Made by a program: the position numbers and the translations under genes
Notes under the pieces: model-generated
Database searches by the model: none
Told to the model about the DNA's origin: nothing
The model's input: only the letters and a program-made list of their open reading frames with translations
Assembly: GCA_008080745.1 (NCBI GenBank)
Contig: SHMX01000004.1
Location: forward strand, 124,001 to 188,000
Length of the DNA: 64,000 nt
Direction: 5' to 3'
Source: Candidatus Thorarchaeota archaeon
GTDB lineage: Archaea; Asgardarchaeota; Thorarchaeia; Thorarchaeales; Thorarchaeaceae
Shown here: one piece after another, positions 1-8,311 of the stretch
How positions within the stretch are numbered: position 1 is the first letter of the stretch
Layout of the letters: every line of letters starts with the position of its first letter

Positions 1-651
1 ACAAAACGCTATGAGATATCACCAGGACTACGTGTTGATTCGATTAATATGCGTCTTTGGACTCTATTGTTTCTGAATATCACTTACAGCATTTTCGCCA
101 TTCCAACCATTCCCCTTGAAGCTTGGGGTCTAATGGTTGATACTTTCGGTTCCGCTTTCTGGTTCATGGTTGGATCTTCATTGACAACCTTCTTTGCTTT
201 GGTAATGTATGTACGTGCACTCGGCCGAGGTACAATGGCGGTCGTTAATTCCCTGTCATCTGTTTCTGTTATTCTTGGTATCCCTCTCACTTTGATTGGG
301 AACCTTTTCATACCCGGTGCGTTCGGTACTATTGATGCTGATGCATTTCTTTGGACTATCAAGATATTTGGTGTTATTCTTGTAATGATTGGTGTGATCG
401 CGCTTGAGGCGTCTGATGTGCGAGCCATAGTACTTGTTAGAGTGAAACCACAAACTGGTGACATTCTATCAGAACTCTATGATATTAAGGGGATTCAGCG
501 AGCAGCAGCTATAGCAGGAACTTATGATTATCTACTCACAATTAAAAGTAGAAGTCTTGCAAAGACAAGAACGGGTATCTTGAAGAAGGTACAAGCAATA
601 CCCGAGGTTTATGATGTTGAAACATTGGTGATTATGAAAGAACACAGATAA
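1..651 (+). CDS. DMT/EamA-like membrane half fused to RAM domain (5' partial)
   Basis: The frame is open back to base 1 (the first ATG in the window is at 49), so the true start probably lies outside. The visible N-terminal ~125 residues are hydrophobic, with about four membrane segments, including a small-residue helix pair (around VNSLSSVSVILGIPLTLIGN) typical of the second half of drug/metabolite transporters. The last ~75 residues (from IVLVRVKPQ) form a ferredoxin-like Lrp/AsnC ligand-binding (RAM) domain with no helix-turn-helix. The next gene, 16 bp downstream, is a free-standing RAM domain, which suggests the two work together. Inference: a membrane protein whose activity is gated by a small ligand such as an amino acid. 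Transport of a particular substrate cannot be claimed. Confidence 0.7.
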   Translation, partial: TKRYEISPGLRVDSINMRLWTLLFLNITYSIFAIPTIPLEAWGLMVDTFGSAFWFMVGSSLTTFFALVMYVRALGRGTMAVVNSLSSVSVILGIPLTLIGNLFIPGAFGTIDADAFLWTIKIFGVILVMIGVIALEASDVRAIVLVRVKPQTGDILSELYDIKGIQRAAAIAGTYDYLLTIKSRSLAKTRTGILKKVQAIPEVYDVETLVIMKEHR

Positions 652-667
652 ACATGGAGGAAACAAC

Positions 668-916
668 ATGACGAAAAGTGTACAGGCTTACATTCTAATG
701 GATATTGAACTGGGAAAGACAGATACTGTTGTGGATAAATTACGAACAATTGATGAGGCGATTAGAGTTTCAATAACAACGGGCATATTTGATGTGATTG
801 TTCTAGTTGAAGTTCCCGACTTAGAAGCTCTCTATGACATTACTGTTCACAAGATTCATACAATACCTGGAATCAAACAGACTACCACTGCTGTCATTGA
901 GAAGATGATGGAATGA
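668..916 (+). CDS. Stand-alone Lrp/AsnC ligand-binding (RAM) domain protein
   Basis: An 82-residue protein that consists only of the alpha/beta RAM sandwich of Lrp/AsnC regulators. The beta strand VQAYILMDIELGK, the segment TGIFDVIVLVEVPD and the closing strand QTTTAVI match the family pattern, and there is no DNA-binding domain. A clear GGAGG site (656-660) precedes the ATG. It follows the RAM-fused membrane protein with a short gap, so the two are probably co-transcribed. In the family, such single-domain proteins bind amino acids and form dimers or octamers. The ligand here is unknown. Confidence 0.8.
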   Translation: MTKSVQAYILMDIELGKTDTVVDKLRTIDEAIRVSITTGIFDVIVLVEVPDLEALYDITVHKIHTIPGIKQTTTAVIEKMME

Positions 917-1028
917 CCATATCCAATATCTAAGCTTATTAATACATTGCACTTCTGCGTTAGCAATCAAAATAGTAGTAAAAAATTACTATTTTTTTGA
1001 TGAATAAAACCATGGTAAGGTGGTTAAA

Positions 1029-1970
1029 TTGGAAGCAGTAAAATCAACTGAATTACGTAAGACGTTTGGTGATATTATCGCCGTTGACAGTCTTAATCTT
1101 CATGTGTCCCCCGGTACTATTTTCGGCCTTCTCGGGCCAAACGGTGCAGGGAAAAGTACAACAATTCGTTTACTCTCTACTTTATTATATCCGGACTCTG
1201 GTACGGCCTCTGTGCATTATTTTGATATCCTAGAAGACCCAGTCGCTGTTAGACGAATAACTGGAGTCTTACCTGAAGAAGGTAATCATACACATTATGA
1301 TAGTCTAAGTGCTTATGAGAATTTAGAATACTTTGCAAAGCTCTACGATGTTTCAAAAGATAAAATTCATACGAGAATTGAAGAACTTCTAAATTTCATG
1401 AACCTTTGGGATAGGAAAGATGACAAGGCCGGTGAACTAAGCACCGGTAATCGTCAACGACTTGCGCTATGCCGGGCACTTTTACATGAACCAAAGGTGC
1501 TTCTCCTGGACGAGCCTACCTCTGCTCTGGACCCAATAGCTGCTAAGAGGGTCAGGGAGTTGATTCTTAATCTATCAAAGACTTATGGTCAGACGTTCTT
1601 CATTAATTCCCATAATCTTGCTGAAGTGCAGAGAATTTGTGATCAAATTGCAATTATAAATGAAGGAAAGATTTTGATTTCAGGTTCAACATCTGAACTT
1701 AGAGCAACATTGCAGACTGAGCAGGAATATCGCATTAGAATAATCGGTGATGTTGATTATGCCATATCCATTATTGAAGCTGAGGAATTTGTAGAATCTG
1801 TTGAAGCAGAAGTTGACACAATAGTTGCAATGATTAAGAATCCCATAGAGAATAATTCGATTCTGATGAAAAAGCTTCTTGATGCTGGAGTTCAAATCGT
1901 TGAATTTGCTGAAGAAGAAACTACTTTGGAGGATCTCTATCTTCAAGTTGTAACGGGAGGCGATGTATAA
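1029..1970 (+). CDS. ABC transporter ATP-binding subunit
   Basis: ATPase of an ABC-2 type exporter. Walker A is GPNGAGKS (residues 36-43), the signature is LSTGNRQRL (~136), Walker B is VLLLDEP followed by the D-loop (~155), and the switch histidine lies in NSHNLAEV. The C-terminal ~90 residues form the extra domain usual in CcmA/NatA-type exporters. I chose the TTG at 1029 because AAGGTGG (1017-1023) sits five bases upstream; a GTG at 1020 would bury that site. The stop overlaps the ATG of the permease gene. Substrate unknown. Confidence 0.9.
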   Translation: MEAVKSTELRKTFGDIIAVDSLNLHVSPGTIFGLLGPNGAGKSTTIRLLSTLLYPDSGTASVHYFDILEDPVAVRRITGVLPEEGNHTHYDSLSAYENLEYFAKLYDVSKDKIHTRIEELLNFMNLWDRKDDKAGELSTGNRQRLALCRALLHEPKVLLLDEPTSALDPIAAKRVRELILNLSKTYGQTFFINSHNLAEVQRICDQIAIINEGKILISGSTSELRATLQTEQEYRIRIIGDVDYAISIIEAEEFVESVEAEVDTIVAMIKNPIENNSILMKKLLDAGVQIVEFAEEETTLEDLYLQVVTGGDV

Positions 1971-2716
1971 TGGTTCTCGAAAAATCTATGGTTGTCGCAA
2001 AAACCGATCTCAAGATGGCGCTTGATGTCCGTTATGTCAAATACAGTATGGTTGTAGCTGGAGGTTTTGGTCCGGTTATGGCTATACTTATGGTAGTAAG
2101 CTCATTGCTTTTGGGGATTCCTGAACTGTTGAGCATCATGGTGCTATATGCCTCCTCATTAATTGGTCTATTTGCGATTATGCCTGCTAGTCTGATTGCT
2201 GCAAATGCTCTTGTAGGCGAAAAAGAACAGAGAACTTTGGAACCTCTACTTTGTACACCCCTTTCCGATAAAGAACTGCTTATGGGTAAAGTTCTTAGTT
2301 CTTTGATTCCCAGCATGGTGATGATTATTGTAGGCACATTTGCTACCATGATTGCCGCGAATATAACATTACTTTTCTTGAATGAGCCATTTATGATCAT
2401 TCCCGATATTTCTGGTTTAGTATTAATATTTGGAGCTGGACCTCCAATGGTATTAGCTGTTATTGCGGTTATGATTCTCATTAGTGGAAAAGTAACAAGA
2501 GTCTATGAGGCATACCAAGCCAGTGGATCGGTCATTATACTTTTCTTGATTCCTATGTTTCTCCCACTCGCGAGCATGCAAAATGAAATGCTGAACCCGG
2601 AAGCAGTATGGTTTTCGGTCTTACTTACTGTGTTACTAGGGGTCTCCCTCATGGTAATCACATGGTTAATTGCATTTACTAGGTTCAACAGGAACAATAT
2701 GGTACAGCTTGTGTAG
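1970..2716 (+). CDS. ABC-2 type transporter permease
   Basis: Membrane subunit partnered with the preceding ATPase (TAATG overlap). About six hydrophobic segments are visible. The cytoplasmic loop EKEQRTLEPLLCTPLSDKEL is the typical coupling region of NatB/ABC-2 permeases that contacts the ATPase. At 248 residues it is on the short side for the family but looks complete. It ends just before a strong hairpin terminator. The exported substrate is not evident. Confidence 0.85.
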   Translation: MVLEKSMVVAKTDLKMALDVRYVKYSMVVAGGFGPVMAILMVVSSLLLGIPELLSIMVLYASSLIGLFAIMPASLIAANALVGEKEQRTLEPLLCTPLSDKELLMGKVLSSLIPSMVMIIVGTFATMIAANITLLFLNEPFMIIPDISGLVLIFGAGPPMVLAVIAVMILISGKVTRVYEAYQASGSVIILFLIPMFLPLASMQNEMLNPEAVWFSVLLTVLLGVSLMVITWLIAFTRFNRNNMVQLV

Positions 2717-2720
2717 AACT

Positions 2721-2740
2721 AAAGGGGAAATCTCCCCTTT
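2721..2740. terminator. Bidirectional hairpin terminator
   Basis: Perfect 8-bp stem AAAGGGGA / TCCCCTTT with a 4-base loop, followed by T-rich sequence. It lies between the convergent ABC permease gene and the carbonic-anhydrase-like gene, whose stop codon overlaps its edge. Confidence 0.75.
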
Positions 2741-3267
2741 TACTCTTTTATTTTCTTTAGGCCAATTGGGTATCTAATTGCAAGATTCCTATAGGTTGCC
2801 TTGAATTTTGTTAGCTCTTCCATATGTTGTTCCCTTACATCTGTGATTACTTTTGCAGGAATACCAACAGCTATCTTCCTTGCTGGAACTTCAAAATGCT
2901 GTTTAACTACTGCTCCCTCACCCACTACAGCCCACTCACCAATAAGGGCATAATCCGAAACAATTGCACCCATACCAATTACCGCATCATCATTAATGGT
3001 AGCATTATGAATAATGCATCCGTGACCCAGGGTTACATTATTTCCTATTATTGTAAGTTCGTCAGGTCTCGCATGGACTACAACATTATCTTGAACACTA
3101 GTCCCATTTCCAATTCTAACTTCACCATAATCCCCCTTAACCACAGCTCCTGGAGCAACATAACATTCTGAGCCAATAGTGACCTTCCCGATCACCGTTG
3201 CTGAATGGCTTACATAGCTATTTTTTCCTATCTTCGGTATTCTTCCTTCAAACTCGTAGATTGTCAT
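2740..3267 (-). CDS. Gamma-carbonic anhydrase-like hexapeptide protein
   Basis: Left-handed beta-helix protein made of hexapeptide repeats (for example IGKVTI, IGNGTS, IGMGAI), about 175 residues, the usual size for this family. The three zinc-ligand histidines of gamma-class carbonic anhydrases appear conserved: one in VVVHAR and two in GHGCIIH. This supports metal binding and possibly CO2 hydration, although many homologues have other or unknown roles. The ATG at 3267 (MTIYEFEG) is preferred; a GTG three codons earlier is possible. No clear ribosome-binding site is seen. A gene starts divergently only about 30 bp away. Confidence 0.85.
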   Translation of the reverse strand: MTIYEFEGRIPKIGKNSYVSHSATVIGKVTIGSECYVAPGAVVKGDYGEVRIGNGTSVQDNVVVHARPDELTIIGNNVTLGHGCIIHNATINDDAVIGMGAIVSDYALIGEWAVVGEGAVVKQHFEVPARKIAVGIPAKVITDVREQHMEELTKFKATYRNLAIRYPIGLKKIKE

Positions 3268-3296
3268 ATTGAACACGTTTCTTTCAAGTGTAAAAC

Positions 3297-3779
3297 TTGG
3301 TCAAGTATCTATCCCCCGAAATCTTAAAGATGGTAGATTGCATTGTCAATCATACTATAGACTGCAAATGGGACGGTGTATGTATGTCCGAGAGACAAAT
3401 TGAGAATGAATATCCTCTTTTTCCTATTTTGAAGGGTGAAAGTGTAGGAGAAAGCGGCGAGTTTAGTGGAAGAGCAATTATTGTCCGTACACCCAAAGAC
3501 CTACTTAGAGAATGGGATGCAGACCATATAGTTGTTTTACATCACGATTTGGCAGAATATTTTGAAAATAACCCTGGACATCTAGATAATCTGTTTTCAT
3601 CGGTTCATGCAGTGATTGCAGAATTTGGAGAATCCATCGGTGATTTTGCGTCCTTCTCATATGTACGTGAAGTCATTGGAATTGTCAAAGTTCAGGATGC
3701 CACACACGTATTGGAGAATGATATGCATATCCGAGTGGTTGCGGAAGAAAATGTTGGCGAGATATTCTTTGTTGATTAA
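3297..3779 (+). CDS. Orphan PEP-utilising 'swivel'-like domain protein
   Basis: 160 residues. From about residue 55 (FSGRAIIVRTPKDL) to the end, the order of elements resembles the mobile phosphohistidine domain of PEP synthase/PPDK: GxA-V strand, a stretch ending in an IVVL-like strand, AVIAEFGESIG in place of the 'ERGGxTSHAA' loop, then a V-D-E closing strand. The catalytic histidine expected in that loop is absent (GESIGDFASF), so phosphotransfer is unlikely. The start is uncertain: TTG at 3297 or ATG at 3330, neither with a good ribosome-binding site. The family call is a weak, fold-level match. Confidence 0.45.
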   Translation: MVKYLSPEILKMVDCIVNHTIDCKWDGVCMSERQIENEYPLFPILKGESVGESGEFSGRAIIVRTPKDLLREWDADHIVVLHHDLAEYFENNPGHLDNLFSSVHAVIAEFGESIGDFASFSYVREVIGIVKVQDATHVLENDMHIRVVAEENVGEIFFVD

Positions 3780-3973
3780 CTCGTGTAATTACTGTTTCCT
3801 ACCCCAATATTCGTCTAAATATCATTACTTTGAAGGTGCCAGTAGTATATGCAAATAGTTACTAATGCCTAAGAGCTTTGTTTCTTGAAAACACTAATTT
3901 GTAACCATTCTTTTGATTTCACTACAACAAGTCTTTATGCTGAATTTGAGATAATTTCAGGAGTGGGATTGCT

Positions 3974-4984
3974 ATGAACAAAGAAACAGAGGAACAATGC
4001 TATCCTATACTTCTGGATAAGACTGAAACTCATAGACAAATATTGAAGTACCTCTTTGTTGGTTCGATTCTATTTGTCGGTTATCTATTTGTTCTCTATC
4101 TGCTTTGCAATGATGATATTCCTATACTCCTCATTCGATTATTCTTGCAGGTAGCTGTGGGCATGGCAGCTATACGAGTAGCATTCTCATTAGGAATGAA
4201 AACTAGAGAAAGCGTGAAGGTTTTTTCTCCTAACAAAAAGGTTTCAGATTGGGAAACACATCACTTCGAAACCGGACCTGAAAGATTGAACAAAATTTTC
4301 GAACAGGCAATAGGGAAAATCGGAGATGATTTAGAAACAAACTATGATGACTGGATTGATCTTGCATGGTTTGCCGTTATGATTTGGGCTATGATTGAAA
4401 TTCTTATTTTTATCCTCTTCGATCCGATTGAAAGTGTTTGTGCATTCTCATCTATTCTTCTATCAATTCTTTGTGTAGGAGTCTTTACAAATGGATACCG
4501 TTCTGCAGATATAGGATATATCCTCGATAATCTCAACCATCTTGAATATTTACTACAAGCGAGAATGAGAATATTTTCTTCCCTGGTTACCTCCCAGAGT
4601 TTCGAAGCTATTTTTCTATTGAAAAAGAAAGGGAAGAAATGCGTGATTTATGATTTGAGGGTAGATATTCTCAGGAATAAAGAAAATAATACCGTCATTA
4701 GATATTATCTTGGTTTACCTCGCCAAGAACAAGAAAGAATTCACATTCGTTCTATCGGACCTTTATCCAAAGATGATTTAGCAAATATTGATATTTCTGA
4801 AGAGGAGAACTGGTCACTTAGAATGGACCAATCTGGAGATTATTTTGATGTATATTTTATTAATATTGATGAATCATTAGATTTGAGCAATAGCTCAACC
4901 TATGTAAAAAGCCCAGATGATATTAATCAACATAATCTTGTACTTACTAGACTGCTGGAATACATACTTGAAAAGATACAATAA
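3974..4984 (+). CDS. Unrecognised membrane protein
   Basis: 336 residues, preceded by GGAGTGGG. Two hydrophobic helices near the N-terminus (FVGSILFVGYLFVLYLL and the following RLFLQVAVGMAAIRV), a ~70-residue polar segment, then two more helices (WFAVMIWAMIEILIFILF and SSILLSILCVGVF). The C-terminal ~150 residues are soluble and acidic. I recognise no family motif. It is followed by two other unrecognised genes in the same direction; the gap to the next is 43 bp. Confidence 0.7.
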   Translation: MNKETEEQCYPILLDKTETHRQILKYLFVGSILFVGYLFVLYLLCNDDIPILLIRLFLQVAVGMAAIRVAFSLGMKTRESVKVFSPNKKVSDWETHHFETGPERLNKIFEQAIGKIGDDLETNYDDWIDLAWFAVMIWAMIEILIFILFDPIESVCAFSSILLSILCVGVFTNGYRSADIGYILDNLNHLEYLLQARMRIFSSLVTSQSFEAIFLLKKKGKKCVIYDLRVDILRNKENNTVIRYYLGLPRQEQERIHIRSIGPLSKDDLANIDISEEENWSLRMDQSGDYFDVYFINIDESLDLSNSSTYVKSPDDINQHNLVLTRLLEYILEKIQ

Positions 4985-5027
4985 TTTGGATGATTGAACG
5001 ATATGCATAAGTGGTATCCTTACATGA

Positions 5028-6419
5028 ATGCAAAGGAGAGAGTATCTCTGTAAGCATCATATAGCATATGGTAATCCTGTAGAAAGTGATGTGTTTCTGC
5101 CAATGAAAATTAGACTGAGAATTGACACAAAATGGCTTCGTCTTGAACAGAAGAGTATGGATCGAATTCGTAAGACGTATGAATCATGGGAGTCAGAAAC
5201 ATTAAGAAAGGCACAGGATGCAAAGGATTTGAGTACGCTAAGAGAAGTTTTCTATCAACTAGGGGATAGATGGGAGTGGGATCAAGCAACCGGAGCTTGG
5301 CTCTCTGGTGGTGAACCTCTTGATGCAGTGGGTCTCATTCTGAGTATGCCTGGACTCGAAGAAGGAAAAGAACGTTATGTGATATATACAGTTATGGCCT
5401 ATAGTAAGGGTCTCACTCAGAAATTTGATCACTTAGGTGATAAGGAACGAATCATTGTTGAAATCGATAAGAATTCTGGTGAGATGTATTGCTGGTCCAC
5501 TACCGGACATGGTGCCATGGACCTCTTTCCTACGAGTCTAAATGCCTTTGATGATTTTCAGGATGTTCTAGAATCATGTGATTTAGTTGCTCAACCAGGT
5601 GACCATGCTCTAAGGATAGATATCCCAAAGGGAAAACGTAATTTTCCATACATCATTGAAATACTCTGGGAGATAGCAGTTGGTAAACGTGACTTTGTAC
5701 AAAAAGAGATTGATTTACTAACAAACTCAGATATCGAGGATTACCTTGGTTTCCGTTTTCATAGATATGCAAAAGCTGTAATTAGACTTGAACAAACTTG
5801 GCGGGAGCTGAATTTGGACATTGTTGATTCTGCGAGGGAGTCTATTATTGATGATATCCCCTCTGAGGTTGAAAAACAGAACAAACTATCCTTGAGAATT
5901 GTTGAAGGTTTGCTTCACATTCTTTGGTTTAAACCTCCAACCTCTCAAATAAAATCTGTACGGAAGGTATATGAAACGCTCGCATCAGTAGATAAGCCAA
6001 CAAACGTGGAGCAATCACTTATTCAATGTCTTGGTGAACTTAGTGTTGCTCTCACAGATGTTCTTGAACGAGCTCAATATTTGAAATGGAAAAGTGTGAT
6101 TGACAAAAAGGCCTATTCCGAATCTGATGTTTTTCAAGATTTATCAGTTTCAGAACTGGGAAAACAGGCTCTTGCTGTTGCTCTTGATGATATATTACGT
6201 GAACATACTCTGTCATATATTGGATACCCAGAACGCGCTAGAATTAAGGATAAACTCATGAGAATCTCATTTGGCGTTTTAGTTTTACCAATTCGACTAC
6301 TCTCATCCTTCTGGGAACGAATCAAAACGAGATTCCTAAGTGATGAACAAAAAGATGCTCATGAAACAAAGCCTGATTTTCCAAAAGAACCCCATTCTAC
6401 TAGGGATTCTGCCAGTTAG
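5028..6419 (+). CDS. Unrecognised protein, 463 residues
   Basis: A long, mostly soluble, helix-rich and charged protein. A hydrophobic/amphipathic stretch near the C-terminus (FGVLVLPIRLLSSFWERI) could attach it to the membrane. No catalytic motif recognised. The start is uncertain: ATG at 5028 has its only GGAGAG downstream of it, and an internal ATG at 5103 is the next option. It lies between two other unrecognised genes on the same strand and may share a transcript with the membrane protein upstream. Confidence 0.65.
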   Translation: MQRREYLCKHHIAYGNPVESDVFLPMKIRLRIDTKWLRLEQKSMDRIRKTYESWESETLRKAQDAKDLSTLREVFYQLGDRWEWDQATGAWLSGGEPLDAVGLILSMPGLEEGKERYVIYTVMAYSKGLTQKFDHLGDKERIIVEIDKNSGEMYCWSTTGHGAMDLFPTSLNAFDDFQDVLESCDLVAQPGDHALRIDIPKGKRNFPYIIEILWEIAVGKRDFVQKEIDLLTNSDIEDYLGFRFHRYAKAVIRLEQTWRELNLDIVDSARESIIDDIPSEVEKQNKLSLRIVEGLLHILWFKPPTSQIKSVRKVYETLASVDKPTNVEQSLIQCLGELSVALTDVLERAQYLKWKSVIDKKAYSESDVFQDLSVSELGKQALAVALDDILREHTLSYIGYPERARIKDKLMRISFGVLVLPIRLLSSFWERIKTRFLSDEQKDAHETKPDFPKEPHSTRDSAS

Positions 6420-6475
6420 AATATACCCACCATTATATAATATACTAATTTTACGAAAATTTTGTTGGGATCAAA

Positions 6476-7294
6476 ATGAATGCGGATGTTCGAGATGAAT
6501 TAATCGAAACCCTCGATACCGCCCTTGCACATACTCGTTATCTTGAAGAAGAAGGCGAAAGATACGAAGCTGTGTTATATTCTGGCATTGGAAGAAGTCT
6601 TGAAGCAATACTACGACTTCTAACAGTAACTGATGCAGTTACAGATTATATATCTGGCAGTGATGCAGAGGCGGAGAGCGTTCCAGTAGAAGAGGCTGAA
6701 ACAACTATCGAAGAAGTAGCAGTTGCTGAGGCTGAAATGGAACCTACTGAAATAGTCGAAAGGGAAGAATGTGCTCCTGAGCGAAAAAATATCACTTCAA
6801 GGGTATTACCAGAACCAGGTGATGGCCTACCTGCTCAAAGAATAGCTCAAGAAACCTTAGTAGGTCCTGATGGGTCTGAACTAAGGCGAGAAACAATGAC
6901 CTATCTTGGAAAGATTGAGTGGTCTGGTAAGTGGTTGACTGCTAAAGGTGAACCTTTTGTGGTGACAACTTCAACAACTTTTACCGCCCAAGATGACACT
7001 GAAACAAAATTTGAACTTCGTCGATATAATTCAGAGGAGGCACTTCGAGCTGATACTGACCATATACTTCCTATTGTTGGAGAGATGCCGCCCTATTGGG
7101 ACGAAGACAGTGGTTTATGGGCTTTAGTTGTATCATCAGGTGATGCATCTCAGCTTGAATGGATGAAAGAAGTTGATATTATTCGGAATAATATAAATCA
7201 TGCAATGCGTCTATTCTACAGAGCAACGAGGATATTTTCAATGAAACGTCTATGCGGTGAACATGTAGAAGCAACGTTTCCTGATAAGTACTAA
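6476..7294 (+). CDS. Unrecognised acidic protein, 272 residues
   Basis: N-terminal ~55 residues are helical, residues ~60-105 are a low-complexity Glu/Ala linker, and the C-terminal ~150 residues form a compact mixed alpha/beta region (LGKIEWSGKWL onward). No known domain recognised. Its stop codon overlaps the stop of the convergent interrupted HAD gene by two bases. Confidence 0.65.
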   Translation: MNADVRDELIETLDTALAHTRYLEEEGERYEAVLYSGIGRSLEAILRLLTVTDAVTDYISGSDAEAESVPVEEAETTIEEVAVAEAEMEPTEIVEREECAPERKNITSRVLPEPGDGLPAQRIAQETLVGPDGSELRRETMTYLGKIEWSGKWLTAKGEPFVVTTSTTFTAQDDTETKFELRRYNSEEALRADTDHILPIVGEMPPYWDEDSGLWALVVSSGDASQLEWMKEVDIIRNNINHAMRLFYRATRIFSMKRLCGEHVEATFPDKY

Positions 7295-8212
7295 GATAAA
7301 TCCAAAATAGGCAACAACTCTGATGGAGAATTGAGAATGATGGTTCCTTCAGGAGCCTTCTCTTTTTCCTCAGAGTTGGCCCAAGTAACAAGAATCGGAG
7401 TCATATCTGCTCTAATTGCTGCTTCTACATCAGCACTTACGTAGTTACCGTTCATTGTTTGTTGGACAATCTTGGACATCAGAGCGTTGGCCTCCCAGGT
7501 AACGGCACTGGGTGAAACTCTGTTCTGGTCAGGAATCTTATGTCGTTCAACCAGTACTCCATTCTGGATCACCCTATATAAGCTCCTATCGTTTTTTGTC
7601 CAGATATGTCCAAGTTTTTAGCATCTGTTTGAAACCCACGAAGGCACATAATTTTGGATTTATCTCTATTTCTCCTGCAGCTTTTAATAATGTGTAGGGA
7701 TTTGGTTTTGCATATCCTTTCACTCCACTCCACGTTACCGAATGAAGCATGTGAAGAATCTTTGATCGTTTTAGAAACGGTCGTGGATCATCATGTCGGC
7801 GAGTACAAATCCCTAACTTGAATCCATTATTGTAGAGTGCACATATTGTTTTTCTTCCATCCTCTGTGAGAGTTTCATAGTCGGTTTCGCGAGTTTCGTA
7901 TTTAAACCGCTTTTCTATCTCCAAGATAAGTTCGGTATCAATATTATCAATTCCGAGGGATGAAAATATCATTCTATCTGCGTCAATCCAATCTTCTGGA
8001 TTTTGTCCCCAGAGAGGACCAACGTTTTCTTTCACACAATATTGTGCTAGCCATTTATCAGAAACGCTGAATGCTCTTGCTACTTTCTCATCACTAAACT
8101 CTCCAAGAGATAGACCTACAGACTCACATACATCTCTAAAAACTTGTATTGGGGACATTTTGTTTTTTGTAATTTTGTGATGCAAGTCAAAGAGTACAGC
8201 TTGAATATCCAT
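7291..8212 (-). pseudogene. HAD-superfamily hydrolase gene split by a 187-bp insertion
   Basis: Two reading frames are halves of one HAD phosphatase-like gene. The first (8212 down to 7634) carries motif I (VLFDLHHKIT), the motif II threonine (ICTRR) and the motif III lysine (GYAKPNP), and ends in CAFVG just where motif IV should follow. The second (7446 down to 7291) supplies motif IV and the tail (NYVSADVEAAIRADMTPILV). Between them lies a mobile element bounded by GGT codons. Deleting 187 bp joins the halves in frame to give ~244 residues, a normal family length. As it stands, the first frame runs on to a stop inside the element (after TWTYLDKKR), and the second could start at a GTG inside it. 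Motif I reads DLH, not DxD, and the joined motif IV has Asn for the first Asp, so activity may already have been altered. Confidence 0.85.
7447..7633 (-). mobile_element. 187-bp GGT-bounded MITE-like element, copy 1
   Basis: Inserted in the HAD gene; read on the minus strand. GGT stands at both junctions (7634-7636 and 7447-7449). The left end holds TGGACA-N4-TGGACA, the right end holds the same module inverted (TGTCCA-N4-TGTCCA), and it finishes ...AACGGT. Inside are a TATA-like CTTATATAGG and a short frame containing VSPSAVTWEANALMSKIVQ. It is the same length as the copy at 62180 and about 85% identical by hand alignment. It encodes no transposase and must have moved in trans. Confidence 0.85.
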
Positions 8213-8311
8213 TTAGATCAATCCGTAGAATTTTCTCTAAGAATTACTTGTCATCGTAGCCAATAAGTAATTATTAGAGGTTTTTGATAGCAATATCTGA
8301 GGTCCATTTTT

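Noticed and set aside
7291-7572. A 93-residue protein read as an ordinary small gene
   Set aside because: Its first ~42 codons lie inside the 187-bp mobile element and the rest is the tail of the interrupted HAD gene.
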